The notes under the pieces: generated by a model
Told to the model about the DNA's origin: nothing
What the model saw: the letters and a program-made list of their open reading frames with translations, nothing else
Database searches by the model: none
DNA from: Methylomarinum sp964397365
GTDB lineage: Bacteria; Pseudomonadota; Gammaproteobacteria; Methylococcales; Methylomonadaceae
Direction: 5' to 3'
Assembly (NCBI GenBank): GCA_964397365.1
Contig: CAYNIU010000034.1
Location: 1 to 20,912 of the forward strand
DNA: 20,912 nt
Translations under genes and position numbers: made by a program
Shown: in pieces, positions 6,196-14,478 of the stretch
How positions within the stretch are numbered: the stretch's first letter is position 1
Layout of the letters: every line of letters begins with the position of its first letter

Positions 6196-8054
6196 TTTTA
6201 CTCGGTATTTTTTTCAGTCAACAACTTTCCGCTTTAGGGGGTGAAGAGTTGTCCTCGAAACAGGCTTGGGAAAAACCGGCGGTTGTGAATACTTTCGATA
6301 GACTGATCAACGGATTTACCGGTCTAAAACAGAATCTGTTTGCCAATGAATTACTTCCGGCGGAACAGGCATTCAAATTTTTTGCTGTGGTCAAAAATGC
6401 CCGAACCTTGCATGTCAACTGGATTATTGCCGATGGCTATTACCTGTATCGCGATAAAATCAAATTTAGTGTGCGCAATGATGTCGGAATTCAACTTGGT
6501 GATTATCTTATTCCGCAGGGTGAATCTTATCACGATGAAGCTTTTGGTCAGGTTGAAATTTATCATCGTGAATTAAGCTTTGATATTCCTCTGCTGCATG
6601 AGGATAAACAGGCGCATAATATCAGTCTGCAGGCAAAATTTCAGGGGTGTGCTGATCGTGGCGTATGTTATCCCCCCATGCAAAAGGTGGTAGATTTGGC
6701 TGTACCTGTGCTTCAGCAATTAAACTCAGGAACGGGCGCAGTTTCATCAAAACCATTGTCAGAACAGGATCAAATTGTCAATTCACTGCATCAGGATGCC
6801 TTGTGGTTAACACTGGTGAGTTTTTTTGGTTTTGGTCTGTTATTGGCTTTTACGCCTTGTGTTTTTCCAATGATTCCCATTTTATCCGGCATTATCGTGG
6901 GGCATGGTAAGAATATTACCAGCCGTAAAGCCTTTTTATTGTCATTCAGCTATGTGTTGGCTTCGGCATTAACCTATACCGTATTTGGTATGCTGGCGGC
7001 ATTGTTTGGTGGTAATCTCCAGTCAACCTTTCAACAACCCTGGATTATCGCTATATTTAGTGCTGTTTTCATTTTATTGTCGCTGTCGATGTTTGGCTTC
7101 TACAATCTGGAGATGCCTAAATTTTTGCAAACCAAAATACATCATTCCAGCGACAAACATCGCAATGGTTCCTACTTGGGGGCAGCGGTTATGGGGTCAT
7201 TGTCTTCGTTGATTGTCGGCCCATGTGTCGCGGCGCCGCTGGCGGCCGCACTGATCTATATTGGTCAGAGTGGTGATGTGTTTCTGGGGGGATCAACCCT
7301 GTTTGTCATGGGGTTCGGTATGGGCGTACCATTATTGCTACTGGGCGCTTCAGCAGGGAAATTATTGCCTAAAGCGGGTGACTGGATGAAATCAACTAAA
7401 GCCGTATTTGGGGTGATAATGCTGGCTGTAGCGGTATGGATGTTGGAACGTATTTTACCGTCGTCAGTCACGATGTTGCTATGGGCAATGCTGTTTATTA
7501 TTCCTGCCATTTACCTGAGTGCTATTGATCCGTTGCCCGAAACTGCGACAAACTGGCGTAAATTATGGAAAGGCGTGGGTCTGGTTATGCTGGTTTACGG
7601 AGTATTGTTGTTAATAGGTTTGAGCGCTGGTAGCAGTAATCCGTTACTGCCTTTACGAGGTCTGGCTGTCAATAGCCGTGACCAGGAACAGCAAGGCATT
7701 ATTTTTCAGCATATTCGTACGATTGCCGAACTGGATCAAAAAATTCAGCAGGCATCAGCCAATGGGCAGTGGTTGATGCTGGATTTTTACGCTGATTGGT
7801 GTATCTCCTGTAAAGAGATGGAGGCATATACGTTCACTGATGCAAAAGTCAAACAACAGCTGGCTGATTTTGTATTGGTGCAAGCCGATGTTACCGCCAA
7901 TAATGATAACGACAAGGCATTGTTAAAGCGTTTTAATCTGATTGGGCCGCCAGGTATTATTTTTTTCGGTCCGGATCAACAAGAAAGAACATCTTCTCGC
8001 GTTATCGGCTATCAGAATGCCGAAACATTCAGTAACACCCTGAAAAATCTATGA
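6177..8054 (+). CDS. dsbD: thiol:disulfide interchange protein DsbD
   Basis: DsbD carries electrons from cytoplasmic thioredoxin across the inner membrane to periplasmic reductases and cytochrome c maturation. The 625 residues show the full three-part design. A signal peptide is followed by the alpha domain with the redox pair C158/C164 (QGCADRGVCYPP). The beta domain has about eight membrane helices with C228 (LAFTPCVFPMIP) and C350 (LIVGPCVAAPLAAAL). The C-terminal thioredoxin-like gamma domain carries WCISC (C542/C545). All six transport cysteines are present. It is somewhat longer than E. coli DsbD (565), mainly before and within the alpha domain. It starts inside cutA and its stop overlaps the next ATG, so cutA-dsbD-tlpA look translationally coupled. 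Confidence 0.97.
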   Translation: MFRYTLILLGIFFSQQLSALGGEELSSKQAWEKPAVVNTFDRLINGFTGLKQNLFANELLPAEQAFKFFAVVKNARTLHVNWIIADGYYLYRDKIKFSVRNDVGIQLGDYLIPQGESYHDEAFGQVEIYHRELSFDIPLLHEDKQAHNISLQAKFQGCADRGVCYPPMQKVVDLAVPVLQQLNSGTGAVSSKPLSEQDQIVNSLHQDALWLTLVSFFGFGLLLAFTPCVFPMIPILSGIIVGHGKNITSRKAFLLSFSYVLASALTYTVFGMLAALFGGNLQSTFQQPWIIAIFSAVFILLSLSMFGFYNLEMPKFLQTKIHHSSDKHRNGSYLGAAVMGSLSSLIVGPCVAAPLAAALIYIGQSGDVFLGGSTLFVMGFGMGVPLLLLGASAGKLLPKAGDWMKSTKAVFGVIMLAVAVWMLERILPSSVTMLLWAMLFIIPAIYLSAIDPLPETATNWRKLWKGVGLVMLVYGVLLLIGLSAGSSNPLLPLRGLAVNSRDQEQQGIIFQHIRTIAELDQKIQQASANGQWLMLDFYADWCISCKEMEAYTFTDAKVKQQLADFVLVQADVTANNDNDKALLKRFNLIGPPGIIFFGPDQQERTSSRVIGYQNAETFSNTLKNL

Positions 8055-8566
8055 AAACAAACCTTATTCTCATCTTCGTGGCAATTCTCGCTTTAGTCGG
8101 GGGCATTTATGTAAAAACCAACCTCGCTGTTTCTGAAACGCAGACGCAGAGCCTTGAAAAGCTAAATTTCAGTTTTCCTGATTCAACAGGAAAACTGCGC
8201 CATATTTCTGAATGGGATGGCAATATTTTGATCATCAACTTCTGGGCGACCTGGTGTCCTCCATGTCTGCGGGAAATCCCGGAATTCATCAAGCTGCAAC
8301 AGGAATTTGCGGATCAAAATATCCAATTTATCGGTATTGCCATTGAAGAGCAGCAGCCGGTCAACAACTATCTCAGCACACTCAAGATCAATTATCCGAT
8401 CCTGATCGGGGAGGACAAGGCGGTTGTTCTGGCGCAACAATTAGGCAATACCGTTAATACGGTTCCTTTTAGCGTTATTGTTGACCAGCAGGGGCAGATT
8501 ATTCACAGGCAGCCCGGCGAATTGTCCCAGGCTAAAATTCTTGAGATTATAGCGCCTTTGATTTAG
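8051..8566 (+). CDS. TlpA/ResA-like membrane-anchored thioredoxin
   Basis: A 171-residue periplasmic thioredoxin-fold protein. Residues 1-22 form a signal anchor with no lipobox Cys. The core includes INFWATWCPPCLREIPEF with the redox pair C69/C72, and a cis-proline in NTVPFSV at P139. The WCPPC motif and length place it in the TlpA/ResA/DsbE (CcmG) group of peroxiredoxin-like reductases. It overlaps dsbD by four bases (ATGA), so DsbD is its likely electron donor. No cytochrome c maturation genes are beside it, so I do not call it CcmG; a general periplasmic disulfide reductase is the safest description. Confidence 0.92.
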   Translation: MKTNLILIFVAILALVGGIYVKTNLAVSETQTQSLEKLNFSFPDSTGKLRHISEWDGNILIINFWATWCPPCLREIPEFIKLQQEFADQNIQFIGIAIEEQQPVNNYLSTLKINYPILIGEDKAVVLAQQLGNTVNTVPFSVIVDQQGQIIHRQPGELSQAKILEIIAPLI

Positions 8567-8647
8567 CACAGCGGCATATTATTTAACTGGAACCGGCGGC
8601 GCACATTCGGGTCGAAGCAAGCGTTCTGAAAAAAACAAATACAACTT

Positions 8648-10015
8648 ATGCTTACCAGTGTTTTTGATATTTTTAAAATCGGTATTGGTCCTTCCAGTTC
8701 TCATACTGTGGGGCCAATGAGGGCGGCTTTGCTTTTTGCCAGAGAGCTTCAGGAACAACATTTATCCGGCATGACCCGTCGTTTGCAAGTTGACCTGTTT
8801 GGTTCGCTGGGGGCAACAGGTCAAGGGCATGGAACTGATAAAGCCATTCAGATGGGGCTTGAAGGGGAGACACCCGATCAAATCGAACCTGATGCCATAG
8901 AGATAAAACTGCAGAATATCCGTAAAAACAAATCCTTGCAGTTATTAGGGGAAAGCGCTGTGCCGTTTAATGCGGAAACAGATTTAATTTATCACCTGGA
9001 CTCATTATCCTTTCACGCTAATGGGATGCGTTTTTCAGCTTTTGCTGGACAAAAAAAACTGCTGGAACAAGAATACTTCTCGGTTGGTGGCGGTTTTATT
9101 AGCACGGGCGATGATCCGCAACAAATATATTCCAATAACGTAAGCTGCCTGCCTTACCCTTTTGAAAGTTCAGACGAACTACTGAAATTATGCATGTTGC
9201 ACAAATGTTCTATCAGCAACATCATGCTCAATAATGAAAAAGTCTGGCTTGGTGAGCAAGTGATTCGTCAAAACCTGCTGGCAATCTGGCAGGTTATGCA
9301 GTCCTGTGTGCAGCGAGGCTATAAACAACAAGGGGTTCTGCCGGGAGGTCTCAATGTTAAACGCCGAGCGCCTGATTTATACCGCCAGTTACATGAAGAA
9401 AATCAACAATCAGAAGTGCCTTTGGGACAATTGGATTGGGTTAATCTGTTTGCGCTGTCGGTCAGCGAAGAGAATGCGGCGGGTGGCCGGGTTGTCACTG
9501 CGCCAACAAATGGCGCAGCGGGGATTATTCCGGCTGTATTGCATTATTATTGGCAGTTTTGCCGGAATGCTGATGAAGAAGGCATTATTCGCTTTTTATT
9601 AACAGCCGGTGCTTTCGCCATACTCTACAAAGAAAATGCATCAATTTCCGGCGCCGAAGTGGGTTGTCAGGGAGAGGTTGGTGTCGCTTGTTCAATGGCC
9701 GCGGGCGCGTTGGCTGAGGTGTTGGGCGGCACTCCTGAACAAGTGGAAAATGCGGCTGAAATTGGTATGGAACACAATCTGGGACTGACCTGCGACCCGA
9801 TCGGCGGATTGGTGCAAATTCCCTGCATAGAACGTAATGCCATGGGCGCTGTTAAAGCCATCAATGCCGCGCGGATGGCTTTAAGAGGAACGGGGGCTCA
9901 TCATGTATCATTGGATAAAGTCATCAAAACCATGCGTGATACCGGTGCCGATATGCAAAGCAAATACAAGGAAACTTCACAAGGAGGGCTGGCTGTAAAT
10001 GTTATTGAGTGTTAG
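8648..10015 (+). CDS. sdaA: L-serine dehydratase (ammonia-lyase), iron-sulfur type
   Basis: Converts L-serine to pyruvate and ammonia using a [4Fe-4S] cluster. At 455 residues it matches the single-chain type (E. coli SdaA 454). The N-terminal beta domain begins with FDIFKIGIGPSSSHTVGPMR (substrate-contacting SSSHT at 16-20). The alpha domain has VVTAPTNGAAGIIPAVL (282-298) and the cluster region with GCQGEVGVACSMAAGA (C340, C348) and LTCDPIGGLVQIPCIERNA (C382, C393). The protein ends in Cys (C455, ...NVIEC), recalling the Legionella enzyme, whose C-terminal cysteine inserts into the active site as a cluster ligand. It follows tlpA by 81 bases with no visible terminator. The symbol could equally be sdaB by homology. 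Confidence 0.95.
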   Translation: MLTSVFDIFKIGIGPSSSHTVGPMRAALLFARELQEQHLSGMTRRLQVDLFGSLGATGQGHGTDKAIQMGLEGETPDQIEPDAIEIKLQNIRKNKSLQLLGESAVPFNAETDLIYHLDSLSFHANGMRFSAFAGQKKLLEQEYFSVGGGFISTGDDPQQIYSNNVSCLPYPFESSDELLKLCMLHKCSISNIMLNNEKVWLGEQVIRQNLLAIWQVMQSCVQRGYKQQGVLPGGLNVKRRAPDLYRQLHEENQQSEVPLGQLDWVNLFALSVSEENAAGGRVVTAPTNGAAGIIPAVLHYYWQFCRNADEEGIIRFLLTAGAFAILYKENASISGAEVGCQGEVGVACSMAAGALAEVLGGTPEQVENAAEIGMEHNLGLTCDPIGGLVQIPCIERNAMGAVKAINAARMALRGTGAHHVSLDKVIKTMRDTGADMQSKYKETSQGGLAVNVIEC

Positions 10016-10180
10016 GACGACTTTGTTATCATAGAGTCAAATTTAGTTGGCTGTAAGTGTGGGTTGCCTTTGTTGTGTGAATGATCGTTTATGCAGGAGC
10101 AATCATCTGCCCGTAAAATTCAGATAAACAGCTACAAATATAAAGTTCTTGTCGCTATCTGCTATGAAATAACATATATC

Positions 10181-10209
10181 TGGACAAAACCTTACAAATT
10201 AGGCAAAAT
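10181..10209 (+). promoter_or_regulatory. candidate promoter for aroQ-accB-accC
   Basis: TGGACA (10181-10186, 5 of 6 to the -35 consensus), a 17-base spacer and CAAAAT (10204-10209, 4 of 6) lie 41 bases before aroQ. The rest of the 234-base gap (10016-10249) is AT-rich with no clear terminator for sdaA and no other feature that I see. Confidence 0.35.
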
Positions 10210-10249
10210 TAGCGTTATTCTGAGCATTTTGAATTTGATACCTTAATTA

Positions 10250-10696
10250 ATGGCAATAATAACTATTTTAAATGGCCCTAATCTTAATCTGCTAGGTGTG
10301 CGTGAACCTGAACATTACGGTTCCAAAACCCTTAAAGGGATTCATAATGCTCTTGAGATGATGGCAGAAGAACTTGGGCATCGGCTCAGTTTTTATCAGA
10401 ATAATGCGGAACATGAAATTGTCGAGCATATTCATCAGGCATTTAATAACCAGACCGACTTTATTATTATCAATCCGGCAGCATTTACCCATACCAGTGT
10501 TGCCATTCGGGACGCCCTGCTGGCAACCCAAATACCCTTTATAGAAGTTCATTTATCAAATGTTCATGCCCGTGAACCATTCAGAAAACACTCTTACTTT
10601 TCCGATATAGCCAAAGGAGTGATTTGCGGGCTGGGAGCAACAGGCTACGAACTGGCATTACAAGCCGCTCATCAGATACTTGCAGAGAGAAACTAA
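10250..10696 (+). CDS. aroQ: 3-dehydroquinate dehydratase, type II
   Basis: Catalyses the third shikimate-pathway step, 3-dehydroquinate to 3-dehydroshikimate, as a dodecamer. The 148 residues carry all type II signatures: ILNGPNLNLLGVREPEHYG with the catalytic Tyr23, the INPAAFTHTSVAIRDAL block with Asn75 and His81, and EVHLSNVHAREPFRKHS with His101 and Arg112, followed by GVICGLGATGYELAL. It sits directly upstream of accB with 4 bases between stop and start, an arrangement common in pseudomonads and relatives. The ATG at 10250 has a weak upstream ribosome site. Confidence 0.97.
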   Translation: MAIITILNGPNLNLLGVREPEHYGSKTLKGIHNALEMMAEELGHRLSFYQNNAEHEIVEHIHQAFNNQTDFIIINPAAFTHTSVAIRDALLATQIPFIEVHLSNVHAREPFRKHSYFSDIAKGVICGLGATGYELALQAAHQILAERN

Positions 10697-10700
10697 CACC

Positions 10701-11144
10701 ATGGATATTAGAAAAATAAAAAAACTGATCGAAATTATCGAAGACTCTGATATTGCTGAACTGGAAATCAGTGAAGGTGAGGAATCAGTCAGAATCAGTC
10801 GGATTTCAGCTGTTGTTCCACAACAAATGGCTGCTGCTGCGCCTGTTGCTGTTGCACCCACGGCGGTTGCAGAAGCAATTCCTGCTGCAGCGACAGAAGA
10901 AACAGTCAGCGGACACGCTGTGAAATCACCGATGGTTGGAACTTTCTATCGGTCAGCATCGCCCGGGTCAACACCGTTTGTTGAAGTCGGTCAGTCTGTT
11001 TCTGCTGGCGATACGTTGTGTATCATTGAAGCCATGAAAATTCTTAATCAAATTGAGGCGGATAAAAGCGGCGTCATCAAACAAATTCTGGTTGAAAATG
11101 CTCAACCTGTCGAATACGACCAACCTTTATTCATCATTGAATAA
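10701..11144 (+). CDS. accB: biotin carboxyl carrier protein of acetyl-CoA carboxylase
   Basis: The biotinylated carrier that shuttles carboxyl groups between biotin carboxylase and the carboxyltransferase in malonyl-CoA synthesis. The 147 residues begin MDIRKIKKLIEIIEDSDIAE, followed by an Ala/Pro/Val-rich flexible linker (about 43-65) and the C-terminal biotinyl domain (about 73-147). The thumb loop SPMVGTFYRSASPGS (76-90) and the EAMK biotinylation site (Lys113) are intact. The ATG at 10701 is chosen over an in-frame TTG at 10680 that would overlap aroQ, because the family N-terminus is MDIRKIK. accC follows after 18 bases. Confidence 0.97.
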   Translation: MDIRKIKKLIEIIEDSDIAELEISEGEESVRISRISAVVPQQMAAAAPVAVAPTAVAEAIPAAATEETVSGHAVKSPMVGTFYRSASPGSTPFVEVGQSVSAGDTLCIIEAMKILNQIEADKSGVIKQILVENAQPVEYDQPLFIIE

Positions 11145-11162
11145 GCTGACAGGCAAATAATC

Positions 11163-12506
11163 ATGTTTGATAAAATAGTAATCGCCAATCGCGGCGAGAT
11201 CGCATTACGCATACTGAGAGCTTGTCGTGAACTGGGTATTAAAGCTGTTGCCGTTCATTCCGATGCCGACCGGGATCTAAAACACGTTCGGCTGGCGGAT
11301 GAAGCGGTGTGCATCGGCCCTGCATCTTCCGTAGACAGCTATTTGAACATACCAGCTATCATCAGCGCGGCTGAGGTGACTGATGCCGAAGCTATTCATC
11401 CCGGCTATGGTTTTTTGTCGGAAAATGCAGATTTCTCAGAAAAAGTCAGTCAAAGCGGTTTCACTTTTATTGGCCCTAAAGCGGAGACCATCCGTATGAT
11501 GGGAGATAAAATTTCTGCCAAAAAAGCTATGCAGGCGGCTGATATTCCTTGTGTTCCCGGCAATGGCGACCCCCTTGGGAATGACAATGCCTGCAATCTG
11601 AAAATGGCTCAGGAAATCGGTTACCCGGTTATTATTAAAGCTGCCGGAGGCGGAGGTGGCCGAGGTATGCGTACAGTGCATACGGAAGCGGCGTTGGTTA
11701 ATGCCATTACCATGACTAAAGCAGAGGCCGGTACGGCTTTTGGAAATGATACCGTATACATGGAGAAATTTCTGGAAGACCCTCGGCATATTGAATTTCA
11801 AGTTATGGCGGATAATTACGGTAATGCCATTCATCTGGGAGAACGTGACTGTTCGATGCAGCGTCGTCATCAAAAAGTGGTTGAAGAGGCGCCGGCTCCG
11901 GGGATTACCCCGGAGCAACGCAAAAGAATGGGGGAACTCTGCGCCAAAGCCTGTGTTGACATTGGTTATCGGGGAGCCGGGACATTCGAATTTCTGTATG
12001 AAAAAGGAGAATTCTTTTTTATTGAAATGAATACCCGGGTGCAGGTTGAGCATCCTGTTACTGAAATGATTACTGGTTTCGATATTGTCAAGGAGCAATT
12101 GCGTATTGCCGCCGGTGAACCCTTGTCAATAACCCAGGAGCAGGTGGCTTTTACAGGTCATGCTGTGGAGTGTCGATTAAATGCCGAAGATCCGGTTAAC
12201 TTCATGCCATGTCCAGGAAGAATTGATCAGTTTCATATGCCGGGAGGGCCTGGAATTCGTTGTGAAACTCATATCTACAATGGCTATAAGGTGCCGCCAT
12301 ATTATGATTCCATGATTGGTAAATTGATAGCTCACGGTGAGGATAGAAACAGCGCCATAGCGCGTATGAAAACGGCATTGAGCGAAATGGTCATTGATGG
12401 TATTAAAACTAATATTCCATTGCAACAGGATATTATGTCCGACAGCGCCTTTGCTCAGGGTGAACAAAACATTCATTACCTGGAAAAGAAACTGGGTATC
12501 AGTTAA
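11163..12506 (+). CDS. accC: biotin carboxylase subunit of acetyl-CoA carboxylase
   Basis: ATP-dependent carboxylation of the biotin on AccB. The 447 residues match the E. coli enzyme (449) with the same numbering at key sites: the N-terminal KIVIANRGEIALRI, Lys116 in MMGDKISAKK, Lys159 and the glycine-rich lid AGGGGGRGMR (161-170), and the active-site run IEMNTRVQVEHPVTE (Glu288, Asn290, Arg292, Glu296). The ATP-grasp domain and the C-terminal biotin carboxylase domain (HAVECRLNAEDP onward) are complete. It is in an operon with aroQ and accB; no terminator is visible after its stop, but a 179-base spacer with its own structure follows. Confidence 0.98.
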   Translation: MFDKIVIANRGEIALRILRACRELGIKAVAVHSDADRDLKHVRLADEAVCIGPASSVDSYLNIPAIISAAEVTDAEAIHPGYGFLSENADFSEKVSQSGFTFIGPKAETIRMMGDKISAKKAMQAADIPCVPGNGDPLGNDNACNLKMAQEIGYPVIIKAAGGGGGRGMRTVHTEAALVNAITMTKAEAGTAFGNDTVYMEKFLEDPRHIEFQVMADNYGNAIHLGERDCSMQRRHQKVVEEAPAPGITPEQRKRMGELCAKACVDIGYRGAGTFEFLYEKGEFFFIEMNTRVQVEHPVTEMITGFDIVKEQLRIAAGEPLSITQEQVAFTGHAVECRLNAEDPVNFMPCPGRIDQFHMPGGPGIRCETHIYNGYKVPPYYDSMIGKLIAHGEDRNSAIARMKTALSEMVIDGIKTNIPLQQDIMSDSAFAQGEQNIHYLEKKLGIS

Positions 12507-12685
12507 TTTTTACAAAGGGGATTTTTTTATAATGTGTCTTTATTGTCACCTGCGCCATAGTGAAGTCACGGAGTCAGGTGTCATGAAGTGTATGAAGTTG
12601 ATGTCTTCAAATCCTTCATGCTTTTCATGGTTGGCATAAATGGCATTGCATGAAACCATAGCCCTTTCATCGGGTTCGCAAATAT
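12507..12685 (+). promoter_or_regulatory. structured accC-prmA spacer with possible promoter or tiny gene
   Basis: The spacer holds AAAGGGG (12514-12520) and TATAAT (12528-12533) followed by nested inverted repeats. CACCTG (12547-12552) pairs with CAGGTG (12575-12580), extendable to 8 of 9 pairs. CATGAAG (12582-12588) pairs with CTTCATG (12614-12620), enclosing TGAAG/CTTCA (12593-12597 and 12605-12609). An ATG at 12532 also opens a 35-residue Cys-containing frame (to 12639). It is unclear whether this is a promoter plus structured prmA leader or a small gene; I see no known riboswitch. Confidence 0.35.
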
Positions 12686-13570
12686 ATGTCCTGGCATCAA
12701 CTTTCACTTATAACAGACCCAGAAACAGCTCCTGACCTGGCTGATTTTTTCGGTAATCTAGGAGCAGTTTCTGTGACCTATATGGATGCAGACGATCAGC
12801 CCGTGTATGAACCTGCTCCTGGCGAAACCAAAATCTGGAATCGCACCAAAGTTATCGCCCTGTTTGAACTGACTGTCGAACCGGAACGGATAAAATCATT
12901 GGTTTTTGCACGGTTTAAAAAGCTTCTGTTACAAGACTGGTTTCAGGAAGTTTTGCAGGATCAAATCTGGGAACGGGTCTGGATGGAACACTTTCAGCCG
13001 ATCAAGTTTGCTGACAGACTTTGGATTTGTCCAACAGGTCAGGGGCGTAACGAACCCGGCACGGTTTGCATGACACTGGATCCGGGGCTGGCATTCGGAA
13101 CAGGCTCTCATCCGACTACGGCATTATGTCTGGAATGGCTGGCCTCACAGGATATTAAGGACAAAACGATTATTGACTATGGATGTGGATCGGGCATATT
13201 GGCAGTCGCGGCGTTGTTATTGGGCGCCAAAGAAGTGCATTGTATTGATATTGATCCACAAGCGTTGGAAGCCAGTCAGAACAATGCTGAAAAAAACAAT
13301 ATTCAACAACATATCCACTTCTATCTACCCGAACAATTTACAGCTTTTCAGGCGGATGTGGTTTTAGCCAATATTCTGGCGCAGCCTTTAATTGCACTTT
13401 CTGCACAAATAGCCGGTTTGGTAAAAATCAACGGATCTCTAATTCTGTCAGGTATTTTGAACGAGCAAGCGCAAGCGGTCGCAAAAGCTTACCGGCTAAA
13501 TGGCTTGCACATTGAAGAGCCTGTGGCGCAAGAAGACTGGTGTCGATTGGATGGAATTAAACAACGCTAG
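12686..13570 (+). CDS. prmA: ribosomal protein L11 methyltransferase
   Basis: SAM-dependent trimethylation of ribosomal protein L11. The 294 residues match E. coli PrmA (293). The N-terminal L11-recognition domain (about 1-55) starts MSWHQLSL. The linker ends in VWMEHFQPIKF. The methyltransferase domain carries LDPGLAFGTGSHPTTALCLE (131-150), the SAM-binding DYGCGSGILAVAA (164-176), the acidic loop CIDIDPQAL (186-194) and ANILAQPL in the catalytic region. The ATG at 12686 gives the family-typical N-terminus although the ribosome-binding site is weak. Its position between accC and dusB is conserved in many gammaproteobacteria. Confidence 0.97.
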   Translation: MSWHQLSLITDPETAPDLADFFGNLGAVSVTYMDADDQPVYEPAPGETKIWNRTKVIALFELTVEPERIKSLVFARFKKLLLQDWFQEVLQDQIWERVWMEHFQPIKFADRLWICPTGQGRNEPGTVCMTLDPGLAFGTGSHPTTALCLEWLASQDIKDKTIIDYGCGSGILAVAALLLGAKEVHCIDIDPQALEASQNNAEKNNIQQHIHFYLPEQFTAFQADVVLANILAQPLIALSAQIAGLVKINGSLILSGILNEQAQAVAKAYRLNGLHIEEPVAQEDWCRLDGIKQR

Positions 13571-13619
13571 GGGCTGTCGGGGTTGTAAATTTGTAAGCAA
13601 TTGAAATACTAATAATAAT

Positions 13620-13674
13620 CTTAAACTTAAACTTACCCGGCGCCACAGCAATGGTGCTGAATTAGCTATGCTGT
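13620..13674 (+). repeat. left copy of a 55-base exact repeat flanking the N gap
   Basis: This is identical over all 55 bases to 13775-13829. It begins CTTAAACTTAAACTTACC and ends GCTATGCTGT, thus containing the same start codon as the gene that begins at 13823. Adjacent assembly contigs that share exactly one k-mer give this pattern, so it is probably an unmerged overlap and not a biological duplication. Confidence 0.9.
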
Positions 13675-13774
13675 NNNNNNNNNNNNNNNNNNNNNNNNNN
13701 NNNNNNNNNNNNNNNNNNNNNNNNNNNNNNNNNNNNNNNNNNNNNNNNNNNNNNNNNNNNNNNNNNNNNNNNNN
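13675..13774. other. scaffold gap of 100 N
   Basis: Exactly 100 undetermined bases, the usual placeholder for a gap of unknown size. Because its flanks are the same 55 bases, the true gap may be nil. No coding frame crossing it should be trusted. Confidence 0.98.
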
Positions 13775-13829
13775 CTTAAACTTAAACTTACCCGGCGCCA
13801 CAGCAATGGTGCTGAATTAGCTATGCTGT
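13775..13829 (+). repeat. right copy of the 55-base repeat; holds the start of the next gene
   Basis: Same sequence as 13620-13674. Its last seven bases include the ATG of the zinc-ribbon gene. If the two copies are merged, the spacer between prmA and that gene is about 97 bases. Confidence 0.9.
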
Positions 13830-14473
13830 ATACCCAGTGTCCACAATGTCAATACCTTCAAACTGTCAGCACAGAACAGTTACGATTGTCTCGCGGAATG
13901 TCAAAGTGCAAGAAATGCTCGACACTATTTGATGTTCTGGAGTTTATCAGTGAACATCCGCTTGAGGAGGCAGAGGATATTGATGATCCAAAGTCGTTGT
14001 CATCAGCACGGAAACAAAACATCCCGCTACATGTATTATGGCTTTATGGTTTTTTTGCCGGGATATTGCTGTTAGCTTCACAAATTTATTTTTTTGAAGG
14101 CTATGCTCTGAGTCAGAATAGAATATTGCGACCCTGGCTGCTAAAGCTTTGTCAAACGCTTGACTGTCGGCTGCCTGAATATAAAAATATAAATGAAGTC
14201 CGTATCCTGCAAGGGAGTTTGCAAGCCACAGATAAGCACAGCTATGAATTTAAAGCCGTCATCAGCAATCAGGCTCGGTTTAGTCAACTTTATCCCGATA
14301 TCCAATTAACATTATTGACGTTTACTGGCGAAGCATTTGCTGAAAGGGTTTTTTCCGCGCATAATTACCGCCCAGAATCAGCTTTGCTCGCTGCCGATGA
14401 AATCGCAGAAATCAGCTTTGAAATTGCGGCGCCTCAGACTGGAATCGGCGGCTATACTTTCAAACTATTGTAA
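13823..14473 (+). CDS. zinc-ribbon (MJ0042-type) and DUF3426 membrane protein
   Basis: The 216-residue protein opens with a zinc ribbon: C6-x2-C9 and C29-x2-C32 in a MJ0042-type arrangement ending KCSTLFDV. An acidic linker (about 44-60) precedes one membrane helix (about 68-90, PLHVLWLYGFFAGILLLASQ). The C-terminal half, with RPWLLKLCQTLDCRLPEYKNI, is the DUF3426 periplasmic domain. Its role is unknown; a membrane-linked regulator or chaperone-like factor has no proof. It lies where pseudomonads also carry a hypothetical gene between prmA and dusB. The start overlaps the assembly repeat, but the reading frame after it is intact. rlmI-like follows after 5 bases. Confidence 0.9.
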   Translation: MLYTQCPQCQYLQTVSTEQLRLSRGMSKCKKCSTLFDVLEFISEHPLEEAEDIDDPKSLSSARKQNIPLHVLWLYGFFAGILLLASQIYFFEGYALSQNRILRPWLLKLCQTLDCRLPEYKNINEVRILQGSLQATDKHSYEFKAVISNQARFSQLYPDIQLTLLTFTGEAFAERVFSAHNYRPESALLAADEIAEISFEIAAPQTGIGGYTFKLL

Positions 14474-14478
14474 TTTCT

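Noticed and set aside
10680..10700. TTG start extending accB seven codons upstream
   Set aside because: The family N-terminus is MDIRKIK at the ATG 10701, and the extension only overlaps aroQ.
11436..12098. 220-codon open frame on the minus strand inside accC
   Set aside because: It is fully antisense to the well-conserved biotin carboxylase gene; its residues (many Phe, His, Asn) have no family character.
13496..13801. Minus-strand frame running through the N gap
   Set aside because: It is open only because N positions cannot give stops; it is antisense to the end of prmA.
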